From Diaporthe sp. PMI_573 (lineage: Eukaryota; Ascomycota; Sordariomycetes; Diaporthales; Diaporthaceae), in NCBI GenBank assembly GCA_021399435.1, contig JAJTUP010000053.1, positions 186,001 to 250,000 of the forward strand: a DNA stretch of 64,000 nt, in the 5' to 3' direction. This document shows positions 56,988 through 64,000 of this stretch, in pieces. Under the pieces are notes generated by a model. It saw only the letters and a program-made list of their open reading frames with translations, did no database searches and was not told the origin of the DNA. Made by a program: the position numbers and the translations under genes. The number at the start of each line of letters is the position of its first letter. The first letter of the stretch is position 1.

Positions 56988-57508
56988 TTATAATCCAGAT
57001 TGTTCTTGTCGTATTCTCTGGATGTACGAGTGGTTCACAGCGTTCCATGCAGACATCTGCAGTATACGGGGTCAGCTTCTAAAGCCAGCAGCCTAACAAG
57101 TCGGACAAGGCACAGGCCACAAATGGGAGGGAGCTCCTCTTGAAGTGGTTAGGATTGTATGCCGAAGCTTCTTACATATTTCTGCCGCCGCCGTCGTCAG
57201 TACGTGTAAGTGGAACAGCGTGTATCCATGCGCAGGTAGATAGGAACTCCGGGCTTGAGGCTTACCTCCATGCATGAAGTGAAGCACGATTGCTCGCCGC
57301 TCGAGACGGATGACCCGGGCTTTGGTATGCACTTCTCAAAGCAGACGTCGTTCATTTTCTGGCAGGCTGTGTCAGCCGGCGCAAAGCACTGTTGGGAACC
57401 CGACGGGCAGGCAGAGGAGCGGACCTCAATGAGCATCCGGGCGTTTGAGGTGTTGGACTCGAGCTGCACCTGTTTCATAACAGTCTGCTTGATCGTGTTG
57501 GAGTCCAT
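56988..57508 (-). CDS. TIM13: Mitochondrial intermembrane-space chaperone Tim13, four exons including a 6-nt micro-exon
   Basis: Exons 57508-57425 (MDSNTIKQTVMK.. LIE), 57358-57266 (KMNDVCFEKC.. SCFTSCME), 57181-57176 (AAATAT, Lys-Tyr) and 57056-56988 (MSAWNAVNHSYIQRIRQEQS..) give 83 aa, the normal size for a small Tim. Both CX3C motifs are intact (CFEKC, CFTSC, 15 residues apart). CMEKYM.AWN is the conserved family sequence and is only complete if the 6-nt exon is used; it is flanked by CAG and GTAAGA. The first intron (66 bp) has an unusual GTCCGC donor, is a multiple of three and has no in-frame stop. Tim8-Tim13 chaperones escort hydrophobic precursors to TIM22/SAM after Mia40 oxidation. 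Divergent from the lectin gene. Confidence 0.9.
57176..57181 (-). other. TIM13: 6-nt micro-exon of TIM13 (Lys-Tyr)
   Basis: On the minus strand GGCGGCAG, AAATAT, GTAAGAAGC: a perfect acceptor and donor surround six bases that encode the conserved Lys-Tyr. The flanking introns are 84 and 119 bp, with TACTGAC and CCTAACC branch-like strings in the right places. Confidence 0.8.
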
Positions 57509-57999
57509 GGTGGGCCTGATGAGCTTCAATTGGCAAGGCGCAAAGAAAGAAAGGGTTGGCTGTTGGCAAGGCCGTCGCAAGAGATCAATGATGGCATCGG
57601 CCTGGCGAGAAAATCCAAGAGAGCTTGTGGCGGTGCCTATTGCGCCGTAGGGCGTTTCGGCTTCGGTTTAGTCTCGGCCCAGCCCCTGTCTCCAATTCTG
57701 CCGCAGGGGCATAGCTCTCCAGAGGCGGCGCTCCGAACGGCAGGCAGCTGATCCCGGACCCCAGGTTCGTAGCGCATGCTGCAGAAAAAGAGGCCAGCTA
57801 GCGATTCAAGCTGCAACATTGGGCGGGCGAGCGCACCAACGTCAGGTTCACGTCTGACCTGGACTTCCTTCACCAGCCGACCACACAACCAGAAAGCGAG
57901 CGGCCACTGCCCGCATCCCCCTCCCCGAACAAGCCAATCTTCTGTTTTCTTCCCTCTAGTTTTCTCTTTCATCAATTCTGGCAGTGCCTTTTATTCACC
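57509..57999. promoter_or_regulatory. Divergent promoter of TIM13 and the VIP36-like lectin gene
   Basis: 491 bp between outward-facing start codons; must contain both promoters. A pyrimidine-rich leader lies just before 58000. No single site is assigned. Confidence 0.6.
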
Positions 58000-59151
58000 A
58001 TGTGGTTCAGCGCGGGCTTGTCAGCCTTGGGGCTGGCGTCGCTCGCTTGGGGAGCAGTCAGGACAGATGATGAAGGCAACACGATCAAGAGCATCGGGGT
58101 ATGACTCTTCTGCTACTCTGCATTGGCAATCGGGACGAAAGCGCTGACAATCACTGCACACAGTTGCGGACGCATACGCTGCAACAGGTGAGAGACCACC
58201 TATGTTCTGGCATCACGCGACTCCCAGTGGACTAACCCGGTCCATTCCCTAGCCGTACCTTGACTCTGACATGCAAAGTCGTTGGTACGACTTTGGCGGC
58301 GATGCAGTTGTGAGGACAGATGCGTGAGTACCGCGCAAACATACTACTAGGCGCCAGCGACAACTCTTGTTTCTGACACCTGACTTAGATACATCCGACT
58401 GACCTCCGATCGTCCATCCCAAATGGGTTCTCTGTGGTCCAAGGTGCCCCTGACGGCGACGAACTGGGAGATTGAGGTCGAATTCAAGATCCACGGCAAG
58501 AACCAGCTCTTTGGCGACGGCTTTGCCATGTGGCTCACGAAACAGCGCGCGCAACCGGGCCCCGTGTTCGGCAGCGCCGACAACTTCGAGGGCCTCGGGG
58601 TCTTCTTCGACACATACAAAAACAACCGGCCCGGCACCGTCTTCCCATACGTGATGGCGATGGTGGGCGACGGCAAGACGTCGTACGACAAGAACACGGA
58701 CGGGAAGCTCCAGGAGTTCGCGGGCTGCTCGGCCAGGGGCATCCGGCACGCCAACGTTCCGACCAAGTTCCGCCTCATCTACTTCCAGGACAAGCAGCTG
58801 AAGCTGGAACTGCAGTACAAGAACGAGGACGACTGGGTGCTGTGCTTCGAGACCAACGAGCCGCCGTCCCTGCCCAACGTCGCATACCTGGGCTTCAGCT
58901 CCGAGACGGGTGAGCTGAGCGACAACCACGACATCGTGTCGATCAGCGCCAAGAACCTGTACGCGTCGAACCCGTCGTCGACACCTGGAAGCAACCGCAG
59001 GAAGGGCAAGGGCGGTGGTCCCAAGAGGAAGACGGGCAGCAGCTGGACATGGTTCTTCACCAAGATCATCATATTCTGTCTCGTGGCGGGTGGGGCATAC
59101 GTTGGTTACACTGCGTGGAGGGCCAACAGCCTGCGGAAGACCCGTTTTTAA
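58000..59151 (+). CDS. L-type lectin-domain cargo receptor (VIP36/ERGIC-53 family), four exons
   Basis: Exons 58000-58098, 58164-58187 (24 nt), 58253-58323 and 58389-59151 give 318 aa. A signal peptide occupies about 1-18 (MWFSAGLSALGLASLAWG). The lectin domain at about 30-265 shows RWYDFGGDAVVRTDAYIRLT, FGDGFAMWLT, the Ca/sugar-binding FDTYKNN and LSDNHDIVSIS. A Lys/Arg/Gly-rich stalk (RRKGKGGGPKRKTG) precedes one membrane helix at about 287-308 and a short basic cytosolic tail ..LRKTRF. Such type I proteins bind high-mannose glycoproteins and shuttle between ER and Golgi; the terminal Phe may serve as an ER-exit signal. It is shorter than yeast Emp47 and has no coiled coil, so a VIP36-like call fits best. 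Confidence 0.93.
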
Positions 59152-59512
59152 AGGTCTTTGCTGTTGGGAAGACATTACGATGATGGGTTGCGGTCAATGA
59201 GGCGAGGATCACCTACATATTATTGATGAGAAGGATAACTAAGCAGATTTAGTCATTCGCTCGGGTCCTGGGAGTTCAGGAGGAATCTGAAAGCGAAAAG
59301 TACATAACAAAGTGTTTGTTGCTAGGGGCTGTTGCCGGTGTTTATGAACCAGCCAAATAGGCATTTGCTGAAGTGATCATCAAGCCCATAAGCCGGCCAG
59401 CCATCCCGTGCTTTTGTAGTCGATGCATGTGCATGCAAATTGCATTTGGATCCGCCCCGATCTCAGCACCAGAAGACAACGGTACTGTGGTAGGCAGGAC
59501 CTCGGAGCTAGT

Positions 59513-59532
59513 GCTCTCTCTCTCTCTCTCTC
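59513..59532. repeat. (CT)10 dinucleotide repeat
   Basis: Short uninterrupted CT run in non-coding DNA. Confidence 0.8.
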
Positions 59533-60474
59533 GCTGGGTGATAAGATAAGCGACCTCGGCAGCGTTGTGTTTGCATATCTCGGTTGCGGCGGGCGGGCAG
59601 CGGGACGGCAGGACGGGTAGATCTCAGACCAGTAATAACAGCAGACCAGTAGTTGGTGAGAGAAACATCTGGGGTCAATTCTTACCTATCCCCAGAGTTT
59701 TCTCCTTTCCTGACACATCCGCATTCCGACAGGACTAATAGTAGGCAGGTCATAGCTGGCAGCCCCGGGCAGGGACTGTTGGGGCCGTCCAGCTCTCACA
59801 CGCCCCGTCTCTCCTACTACCACACTCCCACCGTGCGTCACAAGCTGGTCTTGGTCTCGCTACGGGCGGCGACTGCTAGCTTTTGTGGGCTTGGATGCCC
59901 TCTCTGTCGTCCACATCCTGTTGATCAGCGGTCCCGGCCCGCCCAACTGAGCACTGCTGCCCGAGCTGCCGAGCTGGTCGAGCCGCGAGGGCAGAGATAG
60001 CCCGAGATGTCCTGCGCGCGGGAGGCTCGAGAGGTGAGAGCACGGCTGCTAGCAGGTGCGGCTGGGGTGACATGGTCGGGCTCGGGCACAGGCTTGCTGC
60101 TCGTTGGCGCCACCGGCAATCAAGGGACGAGGACATGTCTAGGATCCGCGACGGTGACAAGCTGGCGCAGGACTCCAGGAGAGTCGTCCAGAATCCCCCC
60201 CATTCCAAGCACCGTCTCCTCTAGCCCGGGCCAGCCCAGCCCAGGCCACTTCAGGTCCAGTCAAGTCAAGTCAGGTCAGACCAGACCAGACCAAGGACAA
60301 AGTCGAGTCCTTTGCTTCTGTGCTTGCTGAGCTCTGTTGAGCTGTTGCTGTTGCTGTTGCTGTCGCTAATCTGTTGCTGTCGAGGTCGTCCGTCCGTCCG
60401 TCCGTTTTTCTTTGAGCGGCGCCAGCGGCTAACAGGTCGAGACTCTGGCCCTTGCCTCTTCCATCCCTCCCTTT

Positions 60475-60500
60475 CCTCCTCCTCCTCCTCCTCCTCCTCC
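60475..60500. repeat. (CCT)n trinucleotide repeat followed by poly-C
   Basis: About nine CCT units then C-rich DNA in the presumed PKA leader. Confidence 0.8.
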
Positions 60501-61240
60501 CCCCCTAACCCCCTACCCCCCCTCCCAGCAGCTCCAACTCCAGCTCCAGCTCCAGCCCCGGCCCCCAGCCCCAGCTTGAACTTACCTTCGCCCTGCTGCA
60601 AAACAGCTCCCCCGGCTCATTCAGCTCGCCCGATGAGTTCCTCGGGCTTCCTCGCATCACGAAACAAATACTACACGGTGAACATACCGCTCACCTATAC
60701 TCTCATCGCCGTTTGTTATACTTATGACAACTATACTATACTATCTCCAATAGCCACGCTGTACCCGTACCCGTACCCGTGCACATACACATATTTGTTG
60801 AAGTATACACGATACGATACCCCCAGAGTCAATCGGTCGCTCCCCTTTCGAGTATTCGACCGCGACCCTGTTCTGTCGCGGGCGCCAATCCAGCCCGCAA
60901 CGGCAGTCGCACCAATCCAAGCTGTCATCCCACTCTATTCTGCTGTGCCCAAACCCACTCTTGCGAGATTTGAGGCCCCCCCTGCCCATGCGCAGCGCTA
61001 CAAACCCCTCCTAGACGTGTGCGCTCCACTCCCGCTCTCCACAGCTCGAGCTCAGGCATCCCCACGGCACCTGGGACCCCGGCTCACCAGCTCGTCCAGT
61101 CTCGAGAGCCAAACCTGCGCGGTGTTTTCGAATTGACTCCTGACTGCCCAAGCCTCGACTCGGACGCCCGTCGGGACGTCCTGATTTAGCCACAATTGAC
61201 TCGAACTGCCTCAGCCCGATCCCCCAGATCCAAGCAGAAG

Positions 61241-61273
61241 CAGCACCAGCACCAGCACCAGCACCAGCACCAG
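61241..61273. repeat. AGCACC hexamer tandem repeat
   Basis: About five exact hexamer units, 1 kb upstream of the PKA start codon. Confidence 0.85.
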
Positions 61274-62250
61274 TGACACCACCGCAGCGGCAGCACCACT
61301 CGTACCTTACCCAGCCTCGACACGGCCTCAGCCTTCTCCTAGGAGCCGCGTCCGGCTCTCGTGCCCAAAGCCCACTCGCCAGTCGGCCAGCCAGAGAACC
61401 CACCTGCCTTGGCCAACCCACCTTGGTCAGCAAGGGAGGGGCAATCTGTCTGCATCCCTTCCGGCCTCGAGCAGCAGTGGCAGACTTGCAGGTGAAGACA
61501 GACGAGAGACCAAGCAGCCCGGAAACCCCTTCACTCTCAACCCCCAAAAATCCCTCCCCCGCCAATGATCTACGGGTAGTCGTTCCGGTCAAACCTTTAT
61601 CGTCTTATACAGGTACGGATCTTACAACCTGGCTCGCTTCCCTTTGTGGCACAGGCCTGCAGCACCTGAGGCACTGGCAAGCTCTGCTCGTGTATTGGAT
61701 TAACCTTGTGCACCTGGCAGATCTGTCCAACCCTGCCACAGCATCGCTGCGCTGCTTCTCCTTGCTTCAGACAGGACAGAAGGCTCGGCCTAGACATTCC
61801 CTGCTTCTGGCACCCGCTGCCAAACTTCCTTTGCCACTTCCTGCCAAGACTGTACTCGGGTGGTTGGCACTGGCAGGAGAGGAGGAAGAAAGACAGCGTT
61901 AGACAGCCCAGATTGCTGACCTTCCAAGGGCTCAGAATCAGCCATCCCAGAGTTTCCCTTGTCTGTGATTTGGCTTTGCATCGACCAGTCAACCAACGAG
62001 CCGCTTCAATCAGCCTCAGATCAGCTGGGGTCCACACCCTCCTCCTGCCTTTTCAAGGTTCATCACAGGTCACCACTTCCCTCCCACCTGCGGCCGACCT
62101 GGGCACGACCAGGGGACGCTGTTGCTTCCGCTTCCCGAGCCTGCTCGTCCCTGCTCCCCGCCGTGCCTCCGTGCCTCCGTGCCCACCCCTTTTACTGCCC
62201 ATTCCTGGGGCCGTCCGCACCTCCTGTGCCTCCGAATCGCATTCGCTCTC

Positions 62251-64000
62251 ATGCCTAGCCTCGGTTTCCTCAAGAAGAAGCGGACAAGGGAGGCCGATCC
62301 TTCTGCCACAACCAGTCAGCCCACGAGTCCAATCACCCCCACCACCACGGCAAGAAGCTTCGACAACTCTACCCTTCCCACCTCGCCCTCAACACAATCC
62401 GTCCAACCGCCCCAGAAGGTCGCACCGGCGCCCAGGCCGTTATCCGAGGGCGCGAAGGTGGCCATGAATCCTGCCGCTGCTCACCTCGCTGCCCCGTACA
62501 ATGTCACACCTCCGGCCCATTCCCCGTCCCCGGGAACCGACCCGCAGAACCTACCGAGTATCGCCAACCTCATCAACCCCCCGCAGCATGACGGCGCCCA
62601 ACAATCAGCCTTTGCACCTCCTTCTGGGCAGTCGCGATCGTTGAACCAGGCTCAATTTCCCCAGCCGCCCGCCAACGGCCAGTCCGCACCCGGCGCACAG
62701 CCGTCGAACGCCATGGCACAACAGCAGAACCCGGCCCAAGCTCTGCAGGCGCAACAGGCCGCGGCGGTGCAGCAGCAACAGCAGCAGCAGTCGAGGCAGA
62801 CCAAGGGGAAATACTCTCTCGTCGACTTCGACATACTACGGACCCTTGGAACCGGTAGCTTCGGCAGGGTACACCTCGTCCAGTCGAAGCACAACTCGCG
62901 ATTCTACGCCGTCAAGGTGCTGAAGAAGGCACAGGTTGTCAAGATGAAGCAGGTCGAACACACGAATGACGAGCGGAAGATGCTGGGCGAGGTCAAGCAC
63001 CCATTCTTGATCACGCTCTGGGGGACGTTCCAGGACTCGAAGAATCTGTACATGGTGATGGATTTCGTCGAGGGTGGTGAGCTGTTCTCGTTGCTGAGGA
63101 AATCCGGCGTACGTCCGTCTTTTAAACCAGCCAGGCCCAGCCCCAGGCCCAGGCTCAGGGGATGATGTATAAACACGGAACACTCTCCCGCTGACACCCT
63201 GCTCATTAGCGCTTCCCCAACCCTGTCGCCAAATTCTATGCCGCCGAAGTCACCCTAGCGCTCGAGTACCTACACGAGAAACATATCATCTACCGTGATC
63301 TGAAACCAGAGAACCTACTGCTGGACCGGCACGGCCACCTCAAGATCACGGACTTTGGCTTTGCGAAGCGGGTTCCGGACAAGACGTGGACGCTATGCGG
63401 TACCCCTGACTACCTCGCGCCCGAGGTGGTGTCGAACAAAGGTTACAACAAGTCGGTGGACTGGTACGTGGCGGCAGCTAGTTCCTCGTGCAAGACTCGG
63501 TCGGTACTGACAAGTGGATCCAGGTGGTCATTAGGAATCCTGATATACGAGATGCTGTGTGGGTACACGCCATTCTGGGATAGCGGATCGCCAATGAAGA
63601 TCTACGAGAACATCCTCCGCGGGAAAGTAAAGTACCCGGCCTATATCAACCCGGATGCCCAGGACCTGCTGGAGAGGCTCATCACTGCCGACCTGACGAA
63701 AAGGCTGGGCAACCTTTACGGTGGACCCAAGGATGTAAAGCAACACGCATGGTTCGCCGAGGTGACATGGGACCGGCTGGCGAGGAAAGATATCGATGCG
63801 CCATATACGCCCCCCGTCAAAGCGGGCGCAGGCGATGCCAGCCAGTTTGACAGGTATCCCGAGGACCCTGAACGTTACGGCCAAGGAGGCCATGACGAGT
63901 AAGTCACAACCCCCCCCCCCCCAAGGACCCTGGGTTGTCAGATCGCCGGAGGCAGTATGTGACAGGCGTGCTAACAAATCATGCAGCTACGGACATATGT
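62251..64000 (+). CDS. pkaC: cAMP-dependent protein kinase catalytic subunit (partial, runs off right edge)
   Basis: Exons 62251-63108, 63210-63463, 63524-63898 and 63987 to the edge. The start [14 protein letters not shown] is a basic fungal PKA N-terminus; the upstream in-frame Met lies in leader-like sequence. Residues 1-190 are Pro/Gln/Ser-rich with a seven-Gln run just before the kinase domain. The AGC kinase domain begins at about 192: [42 protein letters not shown] and the activation segment [15 protein letters not shown], whose Thr is the PDK1 site. RRDFG-type AGC tail sequence is only started (DDYGHM at the edge). PKA drives nutrient and cAMP responses in growth, conidiation and infection structures. 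The intron at 63899-63986 carries a long poly-C run and a GCTAAC branch. Confidence 0.93.

Larger units (their letters stand above)
59152..62250. other. Long intergenic/leader region of the PKA gene with simple repeats
   Basis: 3.1 kb. Contains CT repeats at 59513-59532, CCT repeats at 60475-60500, imperfect TCAAG/CAGAC repeats near 60255-60293, CCCGTA repeats near 60763-60780 and an AGCACC array at 61241-61273. From about 60400 the plus strand is C/T-rich, consistent with a very long leader for the PKA gene. A 209-codon frame at 61273-61902 has no recognisable domain and could only be an upstream ORF. No gene supported. Confidence 0.5.

Noticed and set aside
61273..61902. 209-codon plus-strand frame upstream of the PKA gene
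   Set aside because: Low-complexity Leu/Pro/Ser sequence in a C-rich leader; kept only as a possible uORF.

Overview
This window is nuclear DNA of a filamentous ascomycete, most likely a Sordariomycete. Evidence: introns of about 50-160 bp with GT..AG ends and CTAAC/CTGAC-like branch sites, GC-rich coding DNA, pyrimidine-rich leaders, and a protein set typical of Pezizomycotina (PAS kinase, Msg5-type MAPK phosphatase, PKA catalytic subunit with a fungal N-terminal extension, Iwr1, Mrh4, Tim13). I cannot name the genus. I see no prokaryotic gene organisation, CRISPR, virus or intact transposon.

Layout. 1-342: N-terminus of a gene running off the left edge (minus). 343-7817: a 7.5 kb gene-poor stretch that ends in the likely long leader of a dual-specificity MAPK phosphatase (7818-10238, plus). 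11250-21364: minus-strand genes, namely a Hut1 nucleotide-sugar transporter, a three-KH RNA-binding protein, a weakly supported small four-exon gene (17538-18289) and an AP-1/clathrin-accessory-like protein. The last is divergent from a TBC1D5-like RabGAP (22112-24725, six exons). 25346-27421: an F-box/LRR protein with a C-terminal CaaX box. 27422-32820: 5.4 kb without a convincing gene but with a 40-bp exact repeat pair and a degenerate minisatellite. 32821-37001: PAS kinase. 38433-38503: tRNA-Gly(GCC). 39848-41058: histidine-phosphatase (PGAM-type) protein. 43533-45159: unrecognised fungal gene. 45587-59151 is gene-dense: Iwr1, a CBM48 protein with a C-terminal membrane anchor, Mrh4, a dienelactone hydrolase, an NSRP1-like protein, Tim13 and a VIP36-type lectin. 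59152-62250: a long CT-rich leader. 62251-64000: PKA catalytic subunit, cut by the right edge.

How the genes relate. Several act in nutrient and stress signalling (PKA, PAS kinase, MAPK phosphatase) and glycogen or sugar-nucleotide biology (PAS kinase, CBM48 protein, Hut1). Others act in membrane traffic (AP-1 accessory-like, TBC1D5-like, VIP36-like) or mitochondria (Mrh4, Tim13). No operon or biosynthetic cluster is seen; the neighbourhood looks like ordinary core genome. The most unusual items are gene structures: a 6-nt micro-exon that supplies the conserved Lys-Tyr of Tim13, a possible overlooked small gene at 17538-18289, a membrane-anchored CBM48 protein and a prenylatable F-box protein. 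Exon boundaries below were deduced by eye from splice signals, frame continuity and family conservation, and each multi-exon CDS sums to a whole number of codons.
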